Assembly (NCBI GenBank): GCA_037576195.1
Contig: CM075103.1
Span: 37,647,250 to 37,711,249 of the forward strand
Source: Phytoseiulus persimilis
Taxonomy: Eukaryota > Arthropoda > Arachnida > Mesostigmata > Phytoseiidae
Direction of reading: 5' to 3'
Length of the DNA: 64,000 bases
Numbering within the stretch: the first letter of the stretch is position 1; the number at the start of each line of letters is the position of its first letter. The notes beneath the pieces are model-generated. The model did not search any database. It saw only the letters and a program-made list of their open reading frames with translations, and was not told where the DNA came from. Shown here one piece after another: positions 35,305 through 48,131 of the stretch. The position numbers were made by a program, and so were the translations under genes.

Positions 35305-35395
35305 TTCGCCCTGAGGTTTTGCCTAAGGCTCGCCCTGAGGTTTTGCCTAAGGCTCGCCCTGAGGTTTTGCCTAAGGCTCGCCCTGAGGTTTCGCC
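35305..35395. repeat. 24-bp minisatellite, about 3.8 copies
   Basis: The unit CCCTGAGGTTTTGCCTAAGG preceded by CTCG repeats almost without change. Because 24 is a multiple of three, the frames across it stay open and read as peptide repeats (PKARPEVL in one frame, LRASLRQN on the other strand). These are by-products of the tandem repeat, not evidence of a gene. Confidence 0.95.
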
Positions 35396-35639
35396 AAAAT
35401 ATCAGATCGACCGACCTCACAAGCTCATCCAGTTCCCAGAAAAACAGATATTTTACTCCCTATCATATAGGTTTAACACGGAGGTGGGGAACAGGGAGAT
35501 CATCCGCGACTCCAAATCGCAGGCTCTTCCGTACGTCTCGGAGCTCGGACTCACGTGTGTCCTCCATCTCCGCTTTCTCTTTGCGGATTCCGAACCGATT
35601 CTTCGGTGTCCGGCTGTGAAACAACAGCGAAGCAACAAG

Positions 35640-37420
35640 TGCGAAGCAGCAGAAGGAACGTTTGTCACGCAGCTTGGGAAGGATCACTTTACGAGGAATG
35701 GGAATCTTGTAATCTGCAAAGTCTGCGAGGAGGTGTCGACGATGGAAAAAAATCAGGGTGGAGCAGAACATCCTCGGCGGGCGCTCAAACCGGAGCATAC
35801 GACGAAAGTCGAAAAGCAAGGAGAACGTTTGCTTGCGGAATGGCTTCGTTGAGCTCTCAAGTTTGGAAAATGCCTCCAATATGTGTAGAACTCTGTCAGA
35901 TGATGGTGAAATGCGAAATGCTGCTTTCATCTTTCAACCATCCGTCCTGGCAGAATTCCAACGAGAAGTGGTGCTGGACGCAAAGTTCCAGATCATACGA
36001 CGTTCCGGAATCGGTACCGATACAAGCTATGCGGCGACACACTTGATGAAATTTGTATTGCGGTCGCCGACTATCCTATCTCTATCGAGGAGAAGATCCG
36101 GACAATATGTGGTGAGCACGTGTTCGGTACCATGATAGCCGAAGAACCATAAACTTCGTTCCTCATACGGTTGTTGGGGATCGAATTTGCGAATCACGGC
36201 ACGATTGCGCAAGCGCTCATGATGTCTCCCAGTTTGCCGTGTCTGAAACGAATTCAGCAGGACCAAATTGGGCTCTCTGTTTCCGACGCAGCTCTTCGAG
36301 CGGGGAAGACATCAGAGGCCCTGAAGGTTCTCTTAACGGACGTGGACCATGTGAAATACGCGTTCCTTTCTCTCAGTGGAACCGAGGCTGCAGCAAGGAA
36401 GAGGTATTGATGATACAGTAGACTCCGCTCAATCGGTACACATCGCGACCGGACCATACTGATCCAGTTGAGCGGACGATCCGATGGAACGGAAAATAGA
36501 GGAAGCGTAACCCGGGAACTTGATTTTCGCCAATAATGTATCTGTCCTCCGTATGAGATCACGAGTGGCTCTTTAGGCGCTCAGGCTCATTGTTCCCGGG
36601 ATGCGAAACCTGAGGCAAAACGATGAAGCTCTCTTTGAACATACGAATAGATGGAATATCAGACAGCGATTGGGCTTCCAGTGCTTGACGAAGAATTCAT
36701 CATTTTGGATCCGTCTCTCCCTCGTCGCGGAGACTCTACAAACGAGGTCGTCACAAACTGGAGACGGCCGTGGACTTTCCTCCTCGCATGAAGAACCGTT
36801 GAAGAAGTTCTATACTTCGCTCAGCTTAATGCTCAGCTACAGGCTTTTCCGCCTCTCGGGACTCCTCTCCGTTTTCTGAAGCAGAGTCAAATAGCCTGTT
36901 TCGCCGCGATTTCCTGGACGATCTCATCTCCGTGAGGTTCAACCGAAGAGGGGCACTGGACATCATCGTCAATTGACAAGAATGTTCCGAGATTTTGAAC
37001 TGGAAGCAGATCGGAAAATGTTCGGTCTCTTTGTTCGAGAAAAGAGGTGGAGTTTCAATGATGACACCTTGGAACCTTACAAGCTCTCGTGACTGTGACA
37101 AAGTGATCCGTTCGACTATGCGTTCCCCATCGCGGAAACTTCCCTTCCTTTTGTTTTAAGGAAAATTCCGCTCGTGACGAGATGATCGTAATGAGCGGAG
37201 CCTTGTACCGATAAGCCGGAGCGTGTCTCATGGAGAGAATCGGGGAATTCAACGTTTGATCCGAATAAGCGGATGATCCGATTATCCGGTGTTCCCATTA
37301 GGCGGAGTCCACTGTAGTGCCCCCGTTGAAGAACAATGTCGCTTCCATCACAGCGGATTTCCTGACGATATGGGGCACCCTAGAGCCAGATAACCCCTCG
37401 ACGCAATCTAGAAGTGGAAA
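35640..37420 (+). mobile_element. decayed hAT transposase gene, interrupted by a Tigger-like insertion
   Basis: Reading along the + strand, pieces of one hAT transposase (CGGBP1-like group) follow in order. First comes a zinc-finger-like start (NGNLVICKVCEE, about 35.7 kb), then ICVELCQMMVKCEMLLSSFN and HPSWQNSNEKW, as in xLCxAxVxADIPxxKxxxPxFRxFLEK. Next are TLDEICIAVADYPISIEEKI, then SDAALRAGKTSEALKVL and VDHVKYAF, which match TDAAPYMxKAGKALKxxxPKxxHVTCLAH. After the insertion at 36416-37314 the reading resumes with LKNNVASITADFLTIWGTLE, where the family has LPxxPVxTRWGTWL. The frame changes twice before 36020 and at least two stop codons interrupt it (near 35850 and 36150). Terminal repeats were not found, so the outer limits are approximate. 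Confidence 0.7.
36416..37314. mobile_element. Tigger/jerky-type DNA transposon remnant with TA duplication
   Basis: The left end CAGTAGACTCCGCTCAATCG and the inverted right end CAGTGGACTCCGCCTAATGG are terminal repeats of TcMar-Tigger elements, which insert at TA. TA flanks both sides (36414-36415 and 37315-37316). The interior also has sub-terminal repeats of the type GAATAAGCGGATGATCCGA, as in Tigger ends. At 899 bp it is too short for a whole element, and I could not identify a convincing transposase piece inside. It sits within the hAT transposase relic, so it is the later of the two insertions. Confidence 0.8.
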
Positions 37421-39437
37421 CGCCAAATCTGCTTCTCGGAACTCCGCGGTGGAGAGTTACGAACGCCATTGCATCGGAACAGTCGGTTGTGGACGTCTTC
37501 TCGCGCGAGTATGCTCCTCCAGTAAGCTTGGATGTCGAAACATCGTTGTCGCGCACTCGACTGAGTGCTAATTAATATAATTCCGAATGAAGTACATCCT
37601 CGGCTGTATGCGTCGCGCCTCGTGCCGTGCTGTTGGCCCACCGCGCATGCGCCGGCAGCGGTAGTCGGCAGAAAGGTGTCTCACGCCGTTTGAGAGACAA
37701 CGCGCAGAGACGGAGAGCGGCCACTTCTCGAAGCAATCGACATTTTCCTGTTATTTCAGCCCAAGCCTACATCCTACCGGCATCCGCGTGTTGTGTCGGA
37801 TGCTAGCCGCAACGAAACTGAAACCACCCAGAGTTGTGCTTCGTGCCATTGTCGAGTAGTAACACACCTCACTCGTTCTGTCGTCAGCGGCTTGCGTCCA
37901 TGATGCTGGTGGTTGATGAGATCGATGCGGCACGTGAACCTACGGAACCACTAGTTCAGCTACTTAGCTAAGCCCCGTTTTTTTTCTCCGTTCCGCCTGC
38001 TTTTTTTTTCCGGGACCTACCACCAACGCAGCCTCAAGGATTTCGAGACCCTGTACGGAAAACAGAAAACCGACGCCCATAAAAATTATCAATTGAGCTC
38101 GCAATGGACGATCTCGAGAATCAAGCATGTGATCAATTCCGTGTTGCTGGAATTTCCATGGCCGAACTTCTGAGGAAACATTGAACTTGAACATTTTCTC
38201 AATGTTGAGCTCTACGTGGCCGATGGAGCCGGAGAATGCTCGTTCCGATGTCAGCTTTGCGCCCTCAAGCTGAGGTACGTTGATCATCAGGGCCAACCAA
38301 GAGTTACACTTGGATGACATTGGTGCGAACACAGATCGTATTGTTATCCTCGGCAGGAGACGCACCGTCGGTTGTCTGGAAAGCGCTTCCTCGTCGTACA
38401 GAGTCGGTACTTCTCCAAGTGCGCCAGATCTGCCTCAACGAGTGTACGTGATACCCCCTGTGTAGCATGGTTGAGAACAACCGCTCGCCTGCGCGCTGCT
38501 CCCGAAAAAAGTGACAAGCGTGTGCCATGGTTAGAGGAATCGGTCACAGTATACAAAGGTATCGAATCGTTCTTAAGTTCGTCACATGAACATGAAGAGC
38601 CGGATATGGAACATCCCAGGATCTTTCGTTCCATAGAAACGCTCTGCAAGGTGCAGAATGGCAGGGATGCTCATCATGAGCCATTTTCATAAGTAAATAT
38701 CCTCTTGCGGTCAGCCGGGAAGCCGGATCGAAAACGCTTCATCCAGTTTGTCTCCTGGAAGGAATAATAGGGGAATAACAGTTCCGGCTGGATCCTGAAT
38801 GTTTGAGAGCGATTTTCAAGAAAGCACTGAACTGTCTTGACCCTGATCTGGAGACTAATGTACCCGAATCCCAATTACTCTCTCTCTCTCTTTTCGCTAT
38901 ATCCTCATGCGTTGAAGCTCCTCACGCATGGCGATTCGCGCGCCGATAGAACTGCGGAAGTTCAACTCAACCGGTGATACCTCTCCCTCGAGAATGACGT
39001 TACCCAAGGGTTCCAGTCTCCTTTCCCGCTTGATGTTTTCAATATCTCTACTGGGTATCTGAAAGTCTTCCTTCACAGAAGGTATCGTTTTTTATATTCT
39101 TATCTTGATGCTCTTTCGTTAATGTACTGGTCGAGAATCGCTGACCTTGCCATCGCCTGCTCTGCTGCGCGTGCTCTTCGGGAAATTCGGCAGCATACCG
39201 GAGGACCTGGTGTATCCCCGCGGGTTTTGCTCGTGGGTTTCCATGATTCTCAAACTAAGTCCTGCATTTTAAACGTCAAATCTGAGGCTGGAGATTTGTG
39301 GAAATACACTGTTAACTGCGCTGTACTTCAGTGCACGGAAACGACTTAGTATATTCGAAGGGGTTACACGCTTGTTGCGTCAGTGGAGTGAATATCTCTT
39401 TGAGTCAGTTTCTATGCTTCTACCAGGGATCCGTCGT

Positions 39438-39456
39438 GAGTCACGACTCGTGACTC
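39438..39456. repeat. 19-nt palindrome
   Basis: GAGTCACGA and TCGTGACTC pair around a single C. The left arm also forms GTCGTGA/TCACGAC with its own flank, so the site is doubly self-complementary. No known protein-binding site is implied. Confidence 0.75.
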
Positions 39457-41482
39457 TAGACTCTGAAGCGTGGGGATTTGGCGGTGAGAGAGAGCAATTT
39501 GGATTCGGGTAACTGGGATAGGACGCTTTCCAGAGCGATTCCGGGGAATGTTTTCTTGCCCGGAAGCTGGTAGAAAGACTTCGTTCGCTCAAGCGAGCGT
39601 CTCCCAGACGTCCAGGACAGGGACGATGTTCCATCATTCCCCGCAACTTTCGAGGAGGGGAATCCTGAAGTTTCTCGGTACTATGAAAAATGTTCGGCGT
39701 CGGAGAGCGATATTTGGAGACAGCAGACTCATCGGTAGAGCTGAGTCCAATAAGATCAGTGCTCGAAAATTCAGCCACAGCTTGAACTGATTTTCTCTCC
39801 ATGTTGCTTCAGGACACGTGCCGGATAGAACTTCTTTGAGCCGACTTGCCAACGGACCATGAGTGGAGGTTAAGTTGTTAGTCTGACAGCAACCTCGCAG
39901 GAAGCCAAGAAAGTACGGGCATGCCGAAGAGAGACTTCTCGACTTGGGAAGCAGGTTCGATCCGGCGTCGAGCTCTCGGTTCTTACGAAGTATCGCTTAC
40001 AACTATCAGATGGAACAGTGAGTGCAGCCGCTACCCAATGAGTACGTGGTGGAACGTAAATGGCTGTGGTCTCCGGCTCGGGTTACTCCGCAATACCGTT
40101 ACCTCGAGCCTCGGAGTTTCAAGGGAGTTCTCGGAGACACGCTCCCGTGAAGATTCAGAACGCGACTGCAGAACTTCTTTCCCTCTTCTCAGCGCCGGCC
40201 CTCCGCCAGAGGTCCTTCATTAGGGCAGCAGCCTCCTCCAATCGGAAGCCGATCAGCTGAGCCTGAGAATAAAAACACCATCTTCTCATGAATACTCCCA
40301 CGACTATCCCGCCCTTGTCCTCTTTCTCGTATCCTGCCGTTTGCATGAGGGATACCACTGCAGGATAACCACTGCACATATTATTCGAGTTTTGATGAGG
40401 GAGCTCCCTCAACAGTCGCGGATGAGGGGCACGAAGCTTGCGTCGAGAAGAAGGCGCCAAAACAGCCGTGCCCAAATGTCCCCGTGGCTCCCGACAGCCC
40501 GCGAGCCAGTCCAAGGACTCCATTCTGCACCGCAGCTCGAGAACTAAACTCTTCCTGAAGTGAGGCCAGCTGCGATCGGCCTCGGCATTGCCGCATATTT
40601 ATTGAAGCGTTTCATAACTCTCTTCGGCAGCTGCCTCCTCCGAATCGGAAGACGATATCATATCCACTGACTCGCTCTTATACGGCCGTTCCCCATCGAA
40701 TCATAGCGGGGTTCACTCTGTTCAGAGCCCTCAATCCCTGACAGGCTCTGACAAGTATAGGTATTCTTCCGTCCGAGAACGACTGTCGGATCTACTAACA
40801 TTCGGGCTTGGAATGAATGAACTTCAGAGTTGGCTGACGACCGGGCCCTCTCACACGGTTCACTGGGTTGATATTCATGGAATTCTGTGAGGATCGGAAT
40901 GCACACTTCAAGCGCTATCAGAACCCATTCCAGGAGAGCTAGCGAGCTGACTTCGATGCGATTTTGTAGAGAAAATCTCTCGCTCCGAATTGACGCCACT
41001 ATCAATTCCGCGGTTCTGGAGCACTCTGAAGACACCGGTTGAAGAGCTTTTACGGCAGAAAATACCTCTGTTTCTGAGCATTTTGAAGTCACGTTTCTCC
41101 GGAGCGCATCGATCGGGCAAGGGCGGTTGACGGCCGCCCGCTTTCCTGAATCCAAGATCCACATCCCAGAACAACGCCTAATCCGCCGAATCAAGCGCTA
41201 TCCCCCACAAGAGCACCCCGGCTCTCAGCACGAGAGCGAAGCACGCAGATCGAGTGTTTCAGTGACCGGTCACCAGTTCATCTCATACTACAGGTGACCT
41301 GGCCTCGGACGAGTGATCGACTGAAAAGTTGAGAATACGAGGAGTTATGGGACGTCCCAGATCACATCGAATGTATCACGGCGCACTTCGAAACTGATAT
41401 TTCAAGAATCAGGCATAGTTGTTATCATTAACAAGTCACGATCGTCAATCATTATAGAAATCGAGTATATAATGTCTTGAAT

Positions 41483-41824
41483 ATGACCCACAAGTTATGG
41501 GCCCTAACCACAGTCGTGATCGTGATTACACTTTCAGCTTGGACGTTTCACCGCGATACGTTCATTCGAAACATTCCAGAACAAACCCCCTGCGCTGGGC
41601 GAAAGACGAAGAACTTCGCGCAAGATCGATTCGGAGCCTCCCACATCTGCTCGAGCTCTCTTGACTTGCAGAGTCCGCGAGAGGACTGGAGAGGAGAAAT
41701 CTCGTTGCGTGCGGGCTCCGATATTCCCTTTGAACATCATTATCACCCTGTTACTCTCAATTTCACTCTCGAAGTGCGTCTCCGAATTCGCAGTCACCTC
41801 TCTCTTTTCTACACATATGCATAG
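41483..41824 (+). CDS. possible small secreted or type II membrane protein (or first coding exon)
   Basis: From ATG at 41483 the frame reads MTHKLWALTTVVIVITLSAW, a short basic head followed by about 17 hydrophobic residues. That is the layout of a signal peptide or of the anchor of a Golgi type II enzyme. The next part contains PCAGRKTKNFAQDRF and then loses any recognisable character; the frame closes at 41824 after 114 codons. No domain is visible, no good donor site marks an exon end, and the TATA-like GTATATAA at 41465 is too near the ATG to be its TATA box. A chance hydrophobic frame is a real alternative. Confidence 0.22.
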   Translation: MTHKLWALTTVVIVITLSAWTFHRDTFIRNIPEQTPCAGRKTKNFAQDRFGASHICSSSLDLQSPREDWRGEISLRAGSDIPFEHHYHPVTLNFTLEVRLRIRSHLSLFYTYA

Positions 41825-44800
41825 CTCCCCGGCTCCAGCCCTTTTCCGCAAAACTTTCTCTACTACCCAAAACTCAGGGTTCTAGTGATTACACTTCCTT
41901 GCGTGTCGGGGCAGGCGGCTGGAGAGAGGAAAACCCGCCAGATAATACATGCTGCATCGGCTTATTGTGTGCGAATATCCATCTGGTGCCAAGATGGCAG
42001 ACCGCGTATACTACTAACAGTTAGCTGCAAGCGGCGGTAAGACCCGGGCTTTCGCATGAGAACCGAGCTCTCGGCCATGCCCTCTTCCGCCCGTTGCTGC
42101 ACCCGCTCTCTTTGCGGCCACTAGCACAATTCAGGGAGATGAGGGAAGGAAGGATCAGCCCGGCGATAACTAATTGAAGGTAAACACTCAGGGATTTGTG
42201 GAGCTTTGAGTCAGATGGTCTTCCCTCACCCGCCTGCAACGCAAAGTCTCTCTGTATCTTTCTCCGGGCCCTCCGCTTGAGAGCTTCCCTCTCTCGACGT
42301 TACTTGCTCTACAGCTTCCCGCAAAGCGTTCACCCTGAATGTATGTAGCCGTCGTCCTCCTGGGCCTCGAGCGCAATCCGGATTACGTTGCCCATTTGAG
42401 CGAGTTCCTCCCTGCTTGGTTCCGTCAGACCCCTCATATTGAGTTAATGTTCGGCTCCATTCGCCGCTACAGGAACAATAATGGACCGGTGATGGAAGAA
42501 TCGCGCGAAGGAATGGGGGAGGCCTTTGACAATTTACCAAATTTATCCTCGTCACCTTCAGCGAACGACTTCTGGTTCGTTAATCGGTGACGGCGATGGA
42601 AGCGAAGGTAGCAAACTCATCCACGATGAAGCCGACGAGCTCCATTGATTCAATATAGGGCTTCCGAAATTGTTATCTGAAGCTGTTGTCGCACCCTGCG
42701 AGCGAGACAAGTTGACGATGCCAATGAGCCAGCCGAGTGGTCAAGCCTCATTCTCAGGGCTGCGGCTCCGCCGGTCACGTCGTTCTTCTCCGGACCAGTC
42801 CGGTTCACGTCACTTACGTGGTAAAATTCAAAAGTTCATTGTGGCGGTAAGAGTCCGGTTCTCGAGCGATTCCAGCATACACATCCAATTCCGGAGCCAA
42901 TCTTCAACTATCGTGTCGGATATTACTCCAACACCCCAATTATCAATCAGTTTCCGAAAATGATAAGAAGATAAGTTCCACGCATTTATTGGACTCCGAG
43001 AAAACGGAACAGCTCGCAGAAATGACCGTGTTTTCGGATCTACCAGGGTATATTGGGCAGGTGGGGTTTCGTGAGATAACAACGGGAGGGCAGCTGGATA
43101 ATCTTAGCTCGATGAAGAAAACACTTTCAAAGCTTCCGAAGGTTGCTTGTCGTCAGATGTGCCCATGACGTACGATAGTTTTGGGAACGCTTCCATGAAG
43201 AACAGTTTCAGGGTCAGATCGGACACGTGGTACGGATCCCCAGTTAAACCGTACAGCGCGACGGTGGTTTCGCAACACGTTTACTGAATGGATCGCGTGC
43301 CTGTGGATTGGACCCTCATTCTGAGACTCATACCTTGCTGGCGTGAAAAACACTTCGTCGGTCTTGTCGAGCTTCCTCCATCCAGCGGCTGTCCTCGACG
43401 GTTTTGGTTTTTGGATCCTACCGTTCATCGGGGACGGTCTGCTCATTCATACAGCTCGGCTGCGGCTGGTTGATTCCTGTTCAGTTCTCGGAGAAGAATG
43501 GCTTGACCAGACGTGACAAAGAAGGTCTCTTGTAAAATGTTCTTCACGAAATTTCAAATGATTGCCAGCAGTCGCAACTGTGTCACGCGCCGTCGTCCCG
43601 TCCTCTGCCGATAATTGATCGTCGTTATCCCGATCGCGAAAAGTCGACGAAGTCGAACATTTACTCGGCTAGAACGAGGAGCGGAGAGGAAGTACATAGC
43701 AAAGCACCGGCAGCTTGGAAGAAGAAACGTTGAAGCTCAGAAAGCGAGACTGAATATTCTTCTGAGCGAAAAGTCACAAAACTAATCGTATATTCATTTT
43801 TCCCGAAGAGCACGAAGCCGGATATCCCGACCGCGAGCGTTTGAACTTTGTTCTCGTGAGCAGCCACCCGCCATAGCAATAGCAATTTTTCATCACGGCT
43901 CCCATAAATTCCAAGTGCTTCCTCAAAAGAGCACGACTGAGCTCCGATGGCGACCCTCTGAATCGAAAACGCATCAGCGGGAACGCGTTCCGCTGTTGGA
44001 TCATATTTGCGTGATCTGCCTCGATGAAAAAGTTTCTTCCACGAAGTATAACGGTGACACGTGCGGATGATTCCGTCTCAGCGAGCTGTGTCAGCCCGCT
44101 TCTCCCTCGGCCTGGCTGAGCGAGGCCAGAGGAACCCCGCGCGGAATTACACGGAAAGGAAGAAACAGAGGAGACGGAAGTTCCGAGAGCAATGTGATCC
44201 GAATGAGCATGATGTTATGCGAGCAGTCGCGATTACCACGGGTCGCTAACGACCGCCAGAATGCGAGCATGCTCGCCCGTATTAGAGTCCCATAGAATGA
44301 AGTTTATCGATATGACGGCTGGTGCCGCGGACTCGGATGCGTCACACGATGCTGTCTGAAAACTTGTTAGGCGTCTGGCTCAACGGAAAGTCGTAGAACC
44401 TCGGTCGGAAACGATCTCAATTATAACTTCGGTGGTCGATCCGAAAACCGACGGCTCATCACCTGCAAGGATTTCTCTTAGGGATGGAAGAGATTTTGGA
44501 GCCTCTTGAACGTAACGACGGAAGAAGTTTCTCGACGATAGTCGGCAGCGTACGCAGCTTGAGGCAAGCAAGGTTTATACGTACAAGGAAACGTTATCTT
44601 ACGTTTTGAACATGCTCCTGCTGATTTGGGTAAATCCGTCGATTTGGGGCACTTCGACCGGCTAGGACTTCTTGCTCTCACAGCTCCCTTCTAGAGGGGA
44701 GCATCGTTGTCACAAAAACATCAGCGGATCGAATGTTTGTCGCAGAGAACCACGATTCTCCAAATACCGCGGGATTCCCGATCTGGGAGGAGATCGATGA

Positions 44801-45802
44801 GAAAGTGGTCCTTCGGGCTCGTTTTGACCTTGGAAAGCTCATTTCACGAAGCGAACCCTTCCGCAATTTTTCGTCGGAATATGGAGCATCATTAGAGTTT
44901 GGGGGTCGAGGTATCGTTCATAAATCTTCGGGAAGTTCTACCAAAAACGCCGAGGGCTACGCCCACGAGGCCGAACTTTCTGAAGTCAAAATGAACTCTA
45001 ATAACTCCAGTATCCGTGATTTCTGCGAGGCTCCAGGCGGGGCCTCATCGATGAAGCCGATCAAATGCTCGGTTTCGGTCCAAAACTATATTTCTCCTTC
45101 AGCAACTTGGTGGATTAGCGATCCGGGAGCTGGCGCGTCGACGAGTCGGGCGGAGGGAAGCGCAAGATTCGAGCAAAGAGATCCTGAGTCGCAATTAAGG
45201 TCAGTAGGTCGGTAGGCTCATCCGCCGTCAGGCCCCGGCTCTGGTGCTCGGTAGAGCAGTCGATCCCTCGGAGACCATTTGGATCCTCCGTGGTACGATA
45301 CCGGAGCAGACCCGAGGTCTGCCTTCCCTAGCTGTCCATCGCCTCGCCTGCTTCCCGCGCCGACCGGCCGACTGCCTGCCAGCGTGCTTGCTTGCTTGTA
45401 AATTGTACGACGACGGTTCATCGGGGACTCGTTGGACGAGAGAACTCCTGAGCCACATCGAACCACTGAATTCTTCCACCTCTCGTGCGCTCGTCGCAAG
45501 CACTCGTTCTGCAGACACAACCCCAGAACCAGGCCCAATTAGCCCACACTCGTGTTCTTCCACATGCTCTCCCCCCATCGGGATAGATTTCCGATATCAC
45601 GCGTCCATTCAGCTGATTGGATTAGATCATACATAACGTAAGAGGCAATCTCACCATTTCGAGACCGTGACCCCTGATGGAGATGGACGAGGAGAATTTC
45701 CGCTTGAGCCATCGATATTGTGCCACATTCCGGAGCTGCCAGCGGAAACATCATCGTCTGTTGCCGTGTTGTTGTTTGCGAGTATTCTCCCTACAAACTA
45801 CA

Positions 45803-45861
45803 CCATGAGCGACTCTGGATTGCTTCTCTCTCTCTGCGACTCCATGAGCGACTCTGGATTG
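45803..45861. repeat. 39-bp partial tandem duplication
   Basis: CCATGAGCGACTCTGGATTG occurs at 45803 and again at 45842, with a CT-rich spacer between. It is a local duplication with no visible function. Confidence 0.85.
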
Positions 45862-47147
45862 GGGGAGACTCGGCTGAGGTCATTGACAGGAAATCGTGCC
45901 ATTCGAGCGAAGACAGCGCTGGAAGTTACGCACTTATGAATTTTTCGGACGAAGTTTGGTGACCTCTGCAGTATCGCGGTGAGGTTCGCGTAGGGAGACT
46001 GCAGGAACGATGCCGACTCCTAGAGGGTCCGATACCCGATGTGAAGTCCCCCGATGGGAAGAAAAGCCACAGGGCTCATGCATCGGGCATTTTCTCCCAC
46101 AGTATTTGTTCCAATGTAAGCCCCTCCCCGAATACAAGCCGGGAAGCCACATTTCCTTCTTAAACGAATCCTACCCAGGAATCATGCATTCGGGAGAGGA
46201 GGGCTTATTCTCGAAAGATGGTTCCAATTAGGAGGGATACGGTATCACGCTGCTTTTCGAGGCAAGAAAGAAGGAAACAATCAGCGCACGGTCCTTATTC
46301 TGACAGTTTACCAGTATGATTTTTATTTTCCGAAGCACTATTTCGGCAATGATTTCGACTGTTGAGGTTCACCGTGAGTGATGAAATTGGAGTAGATCGA
46401 TTTCTCGAATATTTCGCCCAATCAACTAATATGATCGCGGGCCACGCCAAGGGTGACGAGTTCTCGAAACTCCGACCAACTGCTGATAACGCGATCCAGA
46501 TGGATGGCTTGATACGTTTCTTAAATTCCTCACCTTCGCTTCTCATTATCCCATCGCCATGCTGGCCTCGATAACGAAACACCGTTTCAGCTTTAGCGGG
46601 AAATATAAGTGGCGGGAGAAAGGCAAAGCGCTAAAACCGTTCCTCGCCAACAATCAAAAAGCGCATTTCAGACGATGATCATCCCCGTAAGGAGATTCTT
46701 GCCCATGTTTTTTTTCTCCTCTCGGAATTTAAAACATCGCGGGCGGGCGTCACGGGATCGAAGGAAAATTGAGTCGCTTTTTGTGTGAGCTGCAGCTTCT
46801 GCATAGTCTCCACAGCCAGGTCGCGTGAGACTTTCAACATGTTGCGTAGGAATTTCGAAACCTTCCGTGGCACTGACAAACAACCTGAAAGAGTACTCAA
46901 ACAGCGTCCGCGATGTTAACACAAGCCAGTGTTGACACAGCGCAGTGTTGACACAGGGCAGTCCTCTTGCAAGGTCCGATAGCGGGTCTGGAGACATCGC
47001 TGTCCACGGTGTCTGAATATCTTCTGCTAATTCTTAGAAAACTATTCAAATTCTCGGAACACGTGGGGACGAGCATTGCCGCGCCGCTATATTCAGGTTG
47101 ACTCGAAGTTGCTCATTCCTATCAGTGCGACGTCGTCCAACCATGCG

Positions 47148-47165
47148 CCCCCCCCCCCTCCCCCC
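47148..47165. repeat. poly-C tract interrupted once
   Basis: A run of C broken by a single T. A similar C13 run lies at 56184-56196 and C11 at 10799-10809, so C or G homopolymers recur in this DNA. Confidence 0.85.
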
Positions 47166-48131
47166 GCCTTTTCTGACAATCTGCTCGGGTTCGGCTTCAG
47201 GGGGCAGATGAGTTAAACCCTGATTAGATCTCTCCTGGGGTCAAGGGAAGGTTAGCATGCAACGGCTGCCAGAGGAATGTGTTAGCAACCGAGAGCCGCA
47301 GAAGACGCACGTCTTGTCCGCAAGGAGACTCAAGGTTACAGAAGCGTCCTATCACGTACTGAGTGCAACATCCTCGTGAAATTAGGCTTCGCCCCGACGG
47401 TGGCCGCTGAACGGCCTAGGATTCAATCTGGTAAAGAGCCTTCACTCCCTCTTCGATGTCGACGTACTTGAGGGCCGGCCCTGTTCCCGGTGCTTTGATT
47501 TCGCTCATTAGAATAATTCAGCTCGGCTCTAGTTTGGACTCATGCGCATCGCCGCGGCAGTTTCATTCCCCTAGTCATAAAACCTCTGCGCGTGCTGAAA
47601 GTACCGAAGTGTCCGAAGGACTGAACTTAAGGGGCCGGGGGACGCAGACCGGAGAATCCCTGGTGCTCCCAAGCACCGAGAGGGTTCTCGTTGTTCGTGA
47701 CGAGCTCCGAGCGGTTCCGAAGAGTCGGAAACTCATGGAAGGACTGTTTGATGTAGGAATGTTCTTTCAGGAACTGGCACTCGGAATGGGACATGCATGA
47801 ATGGGCAAGTGTCATCCTCTTCCCGAGTCTTCGGGACCCGGCTTCGTGAGTTTTGGTCGGACATCAGGTTAGGGCCCCTTGTGCTAGGATGAGCTCAGTG
47901 CTGGCGGAATTCAAGCTCGAAGCGAGTAAGTACGTTTTCGAATCCGAAGGACCCAATTCTGGTGGTGTTGTAACGGCGCCCAGCGATCGACCAGCATTTT
48001 TCGTAATTAAGGAGCCCAGATGCAAAACGTCGCAACTCCGTGAATCACATCATTTAGCGCTTTCCTTGGCAACGCAAAAAGAGGAGGGAATCGAGGAGAG
48101 GAGGGTTTTCGAAAAAAAAACATAAGATAAG

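Larger units (their letters stand above)
37421..47147. other. no gene recognised; a few weak candidates
   Basis: Open frames up to 178 codons on both strands have no domain I can name. One small frame with a membrane-anchor-like start (41.5 kb), a palindrome (39.4 kb) and a 39-bp duplication (45.8 kb) are listed separately. A minus-strand stretch near 43.3-43.1 kb reads well (CETTVALYGLTGDPYHVSDL in one frame) but matches nothing I know. Confidence 0.35.

Noticed and set aside
39955-39975. B-box-like GGTTCGATCC
   Set aside because: No A-box at a usable distance and no cloverleaf pairing.
47853-48125. plus-strand frame (SSVLAEFKLEASKYVFES) considered as a hAT N-terminus
   Set aside because: The zinc-binding Cys/His pattern expected there is missing.
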